6,292 nucleotides of DNA from Candidatus Woesebacteria bacterium (GTDB lineage: Bacteria; Patescibacteriota; Microgenomatia; UBA8517). A program made the position numbers and the translations under genes. The notes under the pieces are model-generated. The model saw only the letters and a list, made by a program, of their open reading frames with translations. It was not told the DNA's origin and ran no database searches. The DNA lies in assembly GCA_026394855.1 (NCBI GenBank), contig JAPLZT010000027.1:1-6292 (forward strand), read 5' to 3'. Below, piece after piece: positions 1 through 5,086 of the stretch (positions within the stretch are counted from its first letter, which is position 1; each line of letters opens with the position of its first letter).

Positions 1-2
1 AA

Positions 3-245
3 AAAGTAATAGAAGTGAATCTTCCGAATGGTGTTTATTACCAATATGATGGGAGAGATCCGGTTTTGGGAATGGTGATTGCAAGAATAGCAGGCCCTTG
101 TCCAAATAGACTAGAAAACGGAAACTGCAGAATACATAAAAATAGAGAACATGCGGCAGAGAATTTTAAATTCGGAAGCGATGAATGCAATGACATAAGA
201 AAAGGACACGGATTAGGACCAGTTTATCTGGAACCTGTGGAATAG
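3..245 (+). CDS. Small cysteine-containing hypothetical protein, probably 5'-partial
   Basis: The frame is open to the left edge of the window, so the true start may lie outside. A GTG at 15 would give a 76-residue protein, but the codons before it (K-V-I-E) read naturally into the same chain, and no promoter or ribosome binding site can be judged this close to the edge. Counted from the GTG, the protein has three cysteines (about residues 29, 38 and 58) and two histidines between the second and third (41 and 46). That pattern could bind a metal, but no known zinc-ribbon spacing is recognised. The C-terminal part is rich in Gly and charged residues. There is no membrane segment or signal peptide. 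It converges on the Nudix gene with only 29 bp between the two stop codons and no clear terminator there. I do not recognise the family. Confidence 0.6.
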   Translation, partial: KVIEVNLPNGVYYQYDGRDPVLGMVIARIAGPCPNRLENGNCRIHKNREHAAENFKFGSDECNDIRKGHGLGPVYLEPVE

Positions 246-274
246 CCCCAAACGAGCTAATTTACCTTTTATAA

Positions 275-778
275 CTACAAAACTTTAACAACTTTATTTA
301 TAAGTTTTCCTGATTTATCGTTATCAAAAAAGCCGAAGATGAAAGCTTTTGGATCTTTAGTAAGTATGTCTATGTATTCCTTGAGATCTGCAACCATTGG
401 GAGAGAGTTAACATCTTTTGGATCTATCCAACCGAAATTACCGTCTTCAGAGGGTGGAATTTTTACTTGTTTATTGACAATAACATTAAAATAAACATTT
501 ACCCATTCAGAATCTGTGGGAGGGTACGGATGCTGGGTTATTGAATAAGGTTTTATTGATTCAAATTCAGTCAGTCCGGTTTCTTCTTTAATCTCCCGGA
601 GTAAGGCATCATAGAAACTTTCGTGAGGTTCCACTTTTCCTCCAACTCCAGAATATACTCCAGGGTCCACCTTCTTAGTTTTGGCCCTTTTTAGAAGTAA
701 AACTTTCCTGTTACACCAGATCAAAGCATTTACCGAGAGTATTGTTTTGTAATCTGTATATTTTGAAAAATCAGACAT
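275..778 (-). CDS. Nudix (MutT-like) hydrolase
   Basis: This is a cytoplasmic Nudix-family pyrophosphohydrolase, which cleaves nucleoside diphosphates linked to another moiety (NTPs, oxidised nucleotides, nucleotide sugars); the substrate cannot be told from sequence. From the ATG at 778 it is 167 residues, a normal single-domain length. The Nudix box is complete at residues 47-69: G47, E53, R61-E62, E65-E66, G68 and hydrophobic L69. The metal-binding glutamates (E62, E65, E66) are therefore all present. Residues 40-46 (GVYSGVG) form the usual lead-in strand. A TTG at 793 would add five residues (MYNVN), but those codons are the TATAAT -10 box itself, so ATG778 is preferred. The final 20 residues (about 148-167, containing GFFDNDKSGK) extend past the core fold and are of unknown role. 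It is divergent from the MFS gene and shares its short intergenic region. House-cleaning of damaged nucleotides is the default guess. Confidence 0.9.
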   Translation of the reverse strand: MSDFSKYTDYKTILSVNALIWCNRKVLLLKRAKTKKVDPGVYSGVGGKVEPHESFYDALLREIKEETGLTEFESIKPYSITQHPYPPTDSEWVNVYFNVIVNKQVKIPPSEDGNFGWIDPKDVNSLPMVADLKEYIDILTKDPKAFIFGFFDNDKSGKLINKVVKVL

Positions 779-784
779 ATTTAC

Positions 785-790
785 ATTATA
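785..790 (-). promoter_or_regulatory. -10 box (TATAAT) of Nudix gene, leaderless layout
   Basis: A perfect TATAAT on the minus strand ends 6 nt before the ATG at 778. A start site about 7 nt downstream of the hexamer would fall on the A of the start codon. No TTGACA-like -35 is seen at 16-18 bp spacing; the 17-bp position reads AGGCCA. The -35 zone overlaps that of the divergent MFS promoter. Confidence 0.65.
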
Positions 791-832
791 CAAGATGATT
801 CACTATCTGGCCTCCCCCGCTCATAGTTTGTG

Positions 833-838
833 TATAAT
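833..838 (+). promoter_or_regulatory. -10 box (TATAAT) of MFS gene, leaderless layout
   Basis: A perfect TATAAT is followed by 6 nt (CAAAAC) and then the ATG at 845. No consensus -35 lies 16-18 bp upstream, where the sequence is GC-rich (810-820). The promoter mirrors the Nudix one, with about 42 bp between the two -10 boxes, so RNA polymerase bound at one should occlude the other. Confidence 0.65.
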
Positions 839-844
839 CAAAAC

Positions 845-2011
845 ATGTATAGAAAAAATATTAAATTATTATCAATCTTTAATTTTCTTATCGGTTTTAA
901 TCTTTTTTGGCCTATTGCCATTATTTACTTTTCTAAAGTATCGGGATCATTTACCTTAGGAGCAAGCATACTGGGTATTATCATGCTTGCTTCAACCGTA
1001 TTTGAACTTCCTACGGGAATACTCTCTGATCTGGTAGGTCGGAAATATACAATTGTTCTTGGAACTTGGGCAAGAGTTTTTGCTTTTTTATTCTATGCAA
1101 TAGGACTTTCATACTGGTTTCTTGTAATAGGGGCAATCTTTGAAGGATTATCCCGGGCATTTTACAGCGGCAATAATGATGCTTTTTTGTACGATACTTT
1201 AGCTGATGAAAACATGGAAAGTGAATTTCATGAATATCAAGGAAAGGTAAGTTCCACAGAACAATTGGCAATGGGGATATCCGCAATCCTTGGAGGAATA
1301 ATTGCCAATTTTTCTTTTTCATCCGTACTGTGGTTATCTGTTGTTCCTCAAATCGGCATGCTTTTTGTAAGCTATAAATTTATAAATCCAAAACTCCGTA
1401 AAGTACTTGATACCAATATCTATTCTCACATTAAAGAAGCAATGGCGCTTTTTGTTAAAAACAAGAAATTGCGTCTTTTAAGTTTAGCTTCGGTAATTAG
1501 CTTTTCCATAAGTGAACTGAAATGGGGTTTTACTTCAGCTTTCATTGCAACTGTTTGGCCCGTATGGGCAATAGGTATACCACAAACAATATCCAGTTTT
1601 GGAGCTTCCATTAGTTTCTTTTTTAGCGGGAAGTTAATCAAAAAGTTTAAAGAAACCAATATTTTACTTTTTGACAGCATATTTGGAAAAGTGGCCAGTT
1701 TAATTGCGTTTGGATATCCCACTGTTTTATCTCCCCTACTGGGGACCCCATCTTCTCTTTTATTTGGTGTAGCAAACGTTGCTGAAAAAACTTTAATGCA
1801 AAAAGAGTTTACTAACCACCAAAGAGCAACGATGGCTTCGTTAAATTCGTTCGCTGGAAGCCTTGGTTATGCTGGAATGAGTTTAGTATTGGGGGGACTA
1901 GCAGACAGAATGGGTCCTGCGAAGGCTTTATTTATCTTAACATTAATAGGTCTTCCCACTGTTTATATTCGTTGGATAATGTTCAGAGATGATCGAAAGG
2001 CAACTGTCTGA
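845..2011 (+). CDS. MFS transporter, 12 membrane segments
   Basis: This is a major facilitator superfamily secondary transporter of the inner membrane, probably proton-coupled efflux; the substrate is unknown. From ATG845 it is 388 residues, a full-length MFS. Hydrophobic segments recur through the whole chain, with the first two at about residues 10-30 and 40-57. The MFS motif A in the loop between segments 2 and 3 is clear at residues 58-67 (GILSDLVGRK). Its degenerate C-half counterpart is at 350-360 (GGLADRMGPAK). A charged cytoplasmic loop at about 183-212 joins the two six-helix halves. Residues around 325-340 (HQRATMASLNSFAGSL) resemble a stretch I associate with MFS proteins common in CPR genomes (from memory). 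A GTG at 830 would add five residues (MYNQN), but these are the translated -10 box, so ATG845 is chosen. There is no Shine-Dalgarno. The downstream 69-aa gene has its own promoter overlapping the end region. Confidence 0.88.
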   Translation: MYRKNIKLLSIFNFLIGFNLFWPIAIIYFSKVSGSFTLGASILGIIMLASTVFELPTGILSDLVGRKYTIVLGTWARVFAFLFYAIGLSYWFLVIGAIFEGLSRAFYSGNNDAFLYDTLADENMESEFHEYQGKVSSTEQLAMGISAILGGIIANFSFSSVLWLSVVPQIGMLFVSYKFINPKLRKVLDTNIYSHIKEAMALFVKNKKLRLLSLASVISFSISELKWGFTSAFIATVWPVWAIGIPQTISSFGASISFFFSGKLIKKFKETNILLFDSIFGKVASLIAFGYPTVLSPLLGTPSSLLFGVANVAEKTLMQKEFTNHQRATMASLNSFAGSLGYAGMSLVLGGLADRMGPAKALFILTLIGLPTVYIRWIMFRDDRKATV

Positions 2012-2024
2012 TTTCATTATTTAG

Positions 2025-2030
2025 TATAAT
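2025..2030 (+). promoter_or_regulatory. -10 box (TATAAT) of the 69-aa gene, near-leaderless
   Basis: A perfect TATAAT lies 14 bp after the MFS stop codon and 8 nt before the ATG at 2039. No convincing -35 is seen; that position falls inside the last MFS codons. No Shine-Dalgarno separates box and start codon. Confidence 0.55.
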
Positions 2031-2038
2031 AGGTATAT

Positions 2039-2248
2039 ATGGAAGATAAAAAGAATAGTTTTAAACCTACACCGATAGACGTTCTTCCCGGCCATGATCC
2101 TGACGTAATAGGCAAACACTACCAGAATTTGCACAAGAATTTCTACTCCCGGCTGGGACAAGATGTTGAAGTAGATTACACCAAGGATAAATTACCTGAT
2201 GGAAAAACCAGAGTTCAGATAGTGGTCGATAAGCCGGCAAAAAAGTAA
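2039..2248 (+). CDS. Small hypothetical protein, 69 aa
   Basis: This is a soluble, highly charged protein with no membrane segment, signal peptide or cysteine. The N-terminal half contains a Pro/His/Asp-rich stretch (residues 10-27, with PTPIDVLPGHDPDVIGKHY). The C-terminal half looks like two short strands ending in a lysine-rich tail (PAKK). The ATG at 2039 is fixed by the -10 box 8 nt upstream and by the absence of another in-frame start between them. It follows the MFS gene by 27 bp but appears to be transcribed on its own. I do not recognise the family. It is a plausible real gene because a promoter sits in the same position relative to the ATG as for its neighbours, not because of any domain. 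Confidence 0.65.
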   Translation: MEDKKNSFKPTPIDVLPGHDPDVIGKHYQNLHKNFYSRLGQDVEVDYTKDKLPDGKTRVQIVVDKPAKK

Positions 2249-2270
2249 AAATATCACTTGTACCTATTTT

Positions 2271-2286
2271 GCAATGACGACATTGC
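2271..2286 (+). other. Short perfect hairpin, weak terminator candidate
   Basis: GCAATG-ACGA-CATTGC is a perfect 6-bp stem with a 4-nt loop, 23 bp after the stop of the 69-aa gene. Neither strand has a T-run directly after the stem, so it is not a classical intrinsic terminator. It may end or stabilise the short transcript upstream, or may be chance. Confidence 0.3.
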
Positions 2287-2318
2287 CATATTTAATACGC
2301 ATTTACGTTTATTTGTCG

Positions 2319-2346
2319 TTGACTTTGAAAGATGTGGTGACATAAT
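2319..2346 (+). promoter_or_regulatory. Promoter of the coiled-coil gene, leaderless layout
   Basis: A -35 TTGACT (2319-2324), a 16-bp spacer and an extended -10 TGA-CATAAT (hexamer 2341-2346) are visible. The hexamer is followed by 6 nt (AAATTT) and then the ATG at 2353. Spacing to the start codon matches the Nudix, MFS and GNAT genes exactly. Confidence 0.65.
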
Positions 2347-2352
2347 AAATTT

Positions 2353-2589
2353 ATGGCAAATGATACTAAAATCCTTCAATCTATATTAGATGGTCAGGTT
2401 TTGATAAGAAAGGATATTAAAGAAGTTAAGGAAGAAGCGAAAAAGACAGAAGAAAGATTAACCGGAAGAATAGATAAATTAGGCACGCAACTGTCCAAGC
2501 TTGAGGATGACGCACCCACCATTGATGAGTTTGATAACCTGGAAAAGAGAGTAACTAAATTGGAACATCCTCAATTCGCTTCAAATTAA
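2353..2589 (+). CDS. Small coiled-coil protein, 78 aa
   Basis: This is a cytoplasmic protein predicted to be almost wholly helical. Residues 5-50 run in heptads with Ile/Leu/Val at core positions and a surface dense in Lys and Glu. Asp-Asp-Ala-Pro (52-55) breaks the helix, and a second short coiled coil follows (about 58-72, LEKRVTKLE). The arrangement suggests an antiparallel hairpin or an oligomeric bundle. Similar short proteins with a broken coiled coil are familiar to me from CPR genomes, but I cannot attach a function. The ATG is supported by a -35/-10 pair ending 6 nt upstream; no Shine-Dalgarno is present. It converges on the broken GNAT gene, with 70 bp between stop codons. Confidence 0.75.
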   Translation: MANDTKILQSILDGQVLIRKDIKEVKEEAKKTEERLTGRIDKLGTQLSKLEDDAPTIDEFDNLEKRVTKLEHPQFASN

Positions 2590-2606
2590 TTTAGGCTGAT
2601 CACAAC

Positions 2607-2620
2607 CCTGAGGCTATTTG
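2607..2620 (+). repeat. Copy 1 of CCTGAGGCT direct repeat flanking the GNAT locus
   Basis: CCTGAGGCT followed by ATTTG lies just beyond the 3' end of the GNAT remnant. A near copy lies just upstream of its promoter (3188-3202), where the continuation is GTTTTG. The 9-nt core is identical. It could be a trace of mobile-element or recombination activity around the locus, or chance. Confidence 0.25.
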
Positions 2621-2904
2621 ACAAGGAATGTAGGTTATAAGCGTAGATTGCAACAACATTCAATAATGCTGTAATAAAAGCTTTTCAAACTCCCATTCAT
2701 CCTGTAAGAAGATATTATGTTTTCCTTTAAGAGGAATTTGAGGTTTAAGTTTTCTTGAAACGTCTAATGCATCTTTGTGGACGGCAATTAAACGGTAGCC
2801 TTTCTTTATGTAAAAGATTGCTGCCTCATAATTATCGTTGGTGGTAACGAGCCAAATTTTTGTTACTTTCTTTTCTTTAACTTCCTCTTCAACTTTATTT
2901 ATAA

Positions 2905-2951
2905 CAGCATTCAAGAACACCCCGATTAAATCGGGGATGAATTGAACGCTG
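2905..2951 (-). repeat. Two-tier hairpin of the inserted segment
   Basis: The inner stem is CCCCGATT/AATCGGGG with a 1-nt centre (2920-2936). An outer stem pairs CAGCATTCAA (2905-2914) with TTGAACGCTG (2942-2951), 9 of 10 positions matching and the tenth a G-U wobble in minus-strand RNA. Unpaired bases lie between the two stems. Such subterminal imperfect hairpins are typical of IS200/IS605-family ends, where TnpA recognises them, and of the 3' ends of TnpB-associated guide RNAs. The low-coordinate arm continues into GNAT coding sequence. Confidence 0.55.
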
Positions 2952-3010
2952 ATATGTCATCCTCCTTTAGAGGGGAAACCGCATGCTTTAGTTTGAGGAG
3001 GATGTCATAA
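2916..3010 (-). mobile_element. Putative IS200/IS605-type remnant or MITE inside GNAT
   Basis: About 95 bp with no coding potential separate the two GNAT halves; the boundaries are approximate. The segment consists of two adjacent inverted-repeat structures (2905-2951 and 2953-3009) and contains no transposase ORF. Subterminal hairpins and lack of an obvious target-site duplication fit the IS200/IS605 family or a non-autonomous derivative; both hallmarks are known for that family. It could instead be the ghost of a larger TnpB element that lost its gene. No second copy is seen in this window. Confidence 0.5.
2953..3009 (-). repeat. 14-bp inverted repeat, second hairpin of the insert
   Basis: TATGTCATCCTCCT (2953-2966) pairs with AGGAGGATGTCATA (2996-3009) with one mismatch, enclosing 29 nt that include the palindrome GCATGC (2981-2986) and a smaller alternative hairpin CCTC-CTTTA-GAGG (2961-2973). 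It lies directly next to the CCCCGATT hairpin. The high-coordinate arm overlaps the premature TGA of the GNAT N-terminal fragment. Confidence 0.6.
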
Positions 3011-3178
3011 GTTTTGTCCCAAATTGTCTTTAACCATAACTCTTGAAATTTTGGAAGCATCTGTAAGTTTTCCTTTGGAAGCTATATAGAAAGATCCCCA
3101 ATGCGAACTTAAGAATTTTTTAACTTTTTTGTTATTTTCTAATTTTGGTCTAATTTCAGTAATAATATTCATATTTGA

Positions 3179-3187
3179 AGTATATCA
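3179..3187 (-). promoter_or_regulatory. Extended -10 (TGATATACT) of the GNAT gene
   Basis: On the minus strand, TG-A-TATACT ends 6 nt (TCAAAT) before the ATG at 3172. It is an extended -10 with five of six consensus bases in the hexamer. The promoter looks intact, so the broken gene may still be transcribed through the hairpin segment. Confidence 0.6.
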
Positions 3188-3202
3188 CCTGAGGCTGTTT
3201 TG
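3188..3202 (+). repeat. Copy 2 of CCTGAGGCT direct repeat
   Basis: This is the second copy of the 9-nt core found at 2607, followed by GTTTTG. It is also one arm of a 7-bp inverted repeat: ACCTGAG at 3187-3193 against CTCAGGT at 3229-3235, 35 bp apart, in the divergent GNAT/hsdM control region. Confidence 0.25.
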
Positions 3203-3230
3203 TGGGAATTGAATATCAATAATCTTTACT

Positions 3231-3250
3231 CAGGTTGTCACGATGACACC
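3231..3250. promoter_or_regulatory. Possible operator upstream of hsdM
   Basis: TGTCA-CGA-TGACA (3236-3248) is a perfect 5-bp dyad ending 11 bp before the hsdM -35 box, with GG and CC just outside the dyad at slightly unequal distance. The position suits an operator. Candidate ligands are the winged-helix domains of HsdM itself or of the next gene. The dyad is short enough to be chance. Confidence 0.25.
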
Positions 3251-3259
3251 GATTGGGGC

Positions 3260-3288
3260 TTGACAAATTAATCCCATAGATGTAATAT
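3260..3288 (+). promoter_or_regulatory. Promoter of the hsdM operon, near-leaderless
   Basis: A perfect -35 TTGACA (3260-3265), a 17-bp spacer and a -10 TAATAT (3283-3288, four of six consensus bases) are followed by 7 nt and then the ATG at 3296. It is the strongest sigma-70-type promoter in the window and drives the R-M operon. Confidence 0.7.
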
Positions 3289-3295
3289 TCTAAAC

Positions 3296-5086
3296 ATGGT
3301 TGAAGAGTTTATCACAGTGAGTGAATTATCAAACGTTATTGGAATTTCCCGCCAAGCCGTTTTGAAACAACTTAAGGGAAAAATTAATTCCGGAGAAATT
3401 GAAACAAGAACGGAAGGCAAAACGTATCTTATAAAATTTTCTTCGCTTCCCAGGGATATAAAAGATAGATACGAGAGTTCACAAAAGAAAGCGGTTGAAG
3501 AGGCAAAAGAGTTGGTAGAAAAACCACAAAAAGATTTAAACTTTGAAAAGGATCTTTGGTCTGCCGCAGATAAGCTTCGCGGAAATATTGACCCTTCTGA
3601 ATATAAATACATAGTTTTAGGCTTAATCTTTTTAAAATATGTTTCTGACGCTTTTTATCAACAGAGAGAGAAACTTCAAAAATGGATGAGCGATTCTTCG
3701 AATAAAAAATATTATATCCCAGATGGGAAATCGCGAGAAAGAATGCTTGAAGACAAAGAAATGTATAAAAGGGAGGGTGTTTTCTTTATTCCCGAGGTTG
3801 CTCGGTGGGAATTTTTACGAAGTAAAGCTTCGCTTTCCAATATAGCTAAATACATAGAAGAGGCGATGGAAGCAATTGAAAAGGAAAACCCTGATCAGTT
3901 AGCAAACGTTCTTCCAAAGAATTTTGTTCGTATCCCTCTCGAGCATTATGTTATTGGTGAGCTTGTTAACATTTTTTCTAGAATCGAATTTAATCAAGAT
4001 GAGGAAAAAGAGAAAGACATGTTAGGAAGAGTTTATGAATATTTCATTGGGCAATTTGCTGATGCTGAGGGAAAACGCGGTGGTGCTTTTTTCACACCTA
4101 GGCCGTTAGTCAAACTTTTAGTTGAAATTCTTGAACCATTCGAAAATAGTAGGGTGTTAGATCCATGTTGTGGAAGCGGAGGAATGTTTGTTCAATCCAG
4201 CGATTTTTTGAAGGAACACCATAAAGATCGAAATAGAATTGCGATTTACGGACAGGAAAGTAACGATACAACCCTCAAGCTTTGTAAGATGAATCTTGCG
4301 ATCCGTGGTGTTTTTGGGGATATAAAATTGGGAAATACTTACTATGAGGATAAATTTTCTGATTTGAGATCTGATTTTGTATTGGCAAATCCCCCATTTA
4401 ATGCCGAATGGGATCCGGACAGAATTTCTGATAAAGATCCAAGAATCGTTTATGGAACGCCACCCTCAGGGAACGCTAATTTTATGTGGATTCAGCATTT
4501 TATTCACCACCTAGCTCCAAACGGTACGGCTGGATTTGTGATGGCAAATGGAGCATTAGCGGTTGGCGGAAAGGAAGGAATAATTAGGGAAAAAATAATT
4601 GAGGCAGATTTAGTTGATGTTATTATCGCCTGTCCACCGAAGCTTTTTTATAACGTCTCTCTCCCTGTATCGTTATGGTTCCTAACCAAAAACAAGGAAA
4701 CTGGCAGATTTAGGAATCGTAGAGGGGAAACTCTTTTTATTGATGCCCGAGAAACTTTTACACAAATTTCAAGAAAACAGGTATCTTTTACGTCCGAACA
4801 AATTCAAAAAATTGCCAATACGGTCCGTGCGTGGAGAGGACAGAAAGTTGACGGAAATTACAAAGATATTGCTGGTTTTTGTAAAGCAGTTAAATTGGAT
4901 GAAATTACCAAAAATGGTTATGTTCTTACACCAGGAAGGTATGTAGGGGTTCCCGATGAAGTTGATGATGGTATTCCATTTTCTGAAAAAATTCACAAAT
5001 TAGAATCGGAGTTAAAACAATATTTCACAGAAAATGAAAAATTAGAAAAAGAGATTTTAGAGAATTTGAGAAAGATCAAAATATGA
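3296..5086 (+). CDS. hsdM: Type I restriction-modification methyltransferase HsdM with N-terminal winged helix
   Basis: This is the modification subunit of a type I R-M system: an N6-adenine methyltransferase that uses S-adenosylmethionine and works as M2S with HsdS. It has 596 residues, against roughly 500 for a usual HsdM. The extra length is N-terminal: residues 5-60 form a helix-turn-helix (SELSNVIGISRQAVLKQLK, 9-27) and a wing followed by SSLPRDIKDRY (49-59), reminiscent of Mu-transposase-type DNA-binding domains. A charged helical linker (61-80) follows. The HsdM helical domain starts at about residue 83 (DLWSAADKLRG at 86-96). The GGAFFTP signature is at 262-268, SAM-binding motif I DPCCGSGG at 289-296, and catalytic motif IV NPPF at 365-368. 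All key residues are present, so it should be active. The last 40 residues are a coiled coil likely to contact HsdS. The stop overlaps the next start (ATGA). The ATG is set by the promoter 7 nt upstream. Confidence 0.93.
   Translation: MVEEFITVSELSNVIGISRQAVLKQLKGKINSGEIETRTEGKTYLIKFSSLPRDIKDRYESSQKKAVEEAKELVEKPQKDLNFEKDLWSAADKLRGNIDPSEYKYIVLGLIFLKYVSDAFYQQREKLQKWMSDSSNKKYYIPDGKSRERMLEDKEMYKREGVFFIPEVARWEFLRSKASLSNIAKYIEEAMEAIEKENPDQLANVLPKNFVRIPLEHYVIGELVNIFSRIEFNQDEEKEKDMLGRVYEYFIGQFADAEGKRGGAFFTPRPLVKLLVEILEPFENSRVLDPCCGSGGMFVQSSDFLKEHHKDRNRIAIYGQESNDTTLKLCKMNLAIRGVFGDIKLGNTYYEDKFSDLRSDFVLANPPFNAEWDPDRISDKDPRIVYGTPPSGNANFMWIQHFIHHLAPNGTAGFVMANGALAVGGKEGIIREKIIEADLVDVIIACPPKLFYNVSLPVSLWFLTKNKETGRFRNRRGETLFIDARETFTQISRKQVSFTSEQIQKIANTVRAWRGQKVDGNYKDIAGFCKAVKLDEITKNGYVLTPGRYVGVPDEVDDGIPFSEKIHKLESELKQYFTENEKLEKEILENLRKIKI

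Larger units (their letters stand above)
2660..3172 (-). pseudogene. GNAT-family N-acetyltransferase, disrupted in the middle
   Basis: Intact, this would transfer an acetyl group from acetyl-CoA to an unknown amine substrate. The 5' part (3172 down to the TGA at 3005-3007, 55 residues) begins MNIITEIRPK and contains HWGSFYIASKGKLTDAS, which I recognise as the N-terminus of a GNAT subfamily. The 3' part (from about 2916 down to 2660) begins LNAVINKVEE and contains WLVTTNDNYEAAIFYIKKGY, the typical GNAT C-terminal half. Both parts are in the same frame. Between them the expected central strands and the Q/R-x-x-G-x-G/A acetyl-CoA loop are missing. They are replaced by hairpin-rich sequence with two in-frame TGA codons (3005-3007 and 2957-2959). 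The gap is about as long as the piece it replaces. Both remnants remain frame-clean, so the break is probably recent. An apparent GTG start at 2920 lies in the inserted DNA and is not a real gene start. Confidence 0.8.

Noticed and set aside
1011..1722. Two minus-strand reading frames of about 100 codons (1011-1322 and 1426-1722)
   Set aside because: Both lie wholly inside the well-supported MFS gene, have low-complexity translations and no promoter, and are shadows.
2271..2286. GCAATG hairpin as a firm intrinsic terminator
   Set aside because: No T-run follows the stem on either strand and the stem has only 6 bp; kept only as a weak hairpin.
2618..2649. TTGACA at 2618-2623 as a promoter
   Set aside because: No -10 hexamer lies 16-18 bp downstream, and nothing on the plus strand follows that could be transcribed into a gene.
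2660..2920. The 86-residue frame starting at GTG 2920 as an independent gene
   Set aside because: Its first codons lie in the inserted hairpin DNA; the rest is the C-terminal half of the GNAT protein whose N-terminus is at 3005-3172, so it is a remnant.
2953..3009. In-frame TGA codons in the GNAT gap as evidence of a recoded genetic code
   Set aside because: TGA is the normal terminator of the MFS and hsdM genes, and the gap sequence is not protein-like, so the TGAs simply mark non-coding inserted DNA.
2953..3250. CRISPR array or tRNA in the GNAT/hsdM region
   Set aside because: There are no regularly spaced repeats with spacers and no cloverleaf; the repeats present are single hairpins.
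3268..3612. Minus-strand frame of 114 codons over the start of hsdM
   Set aside because: It is antisense to the winged-helix region and start of hsdM, Ser/Phe-rich, and matches no recognisable protein.
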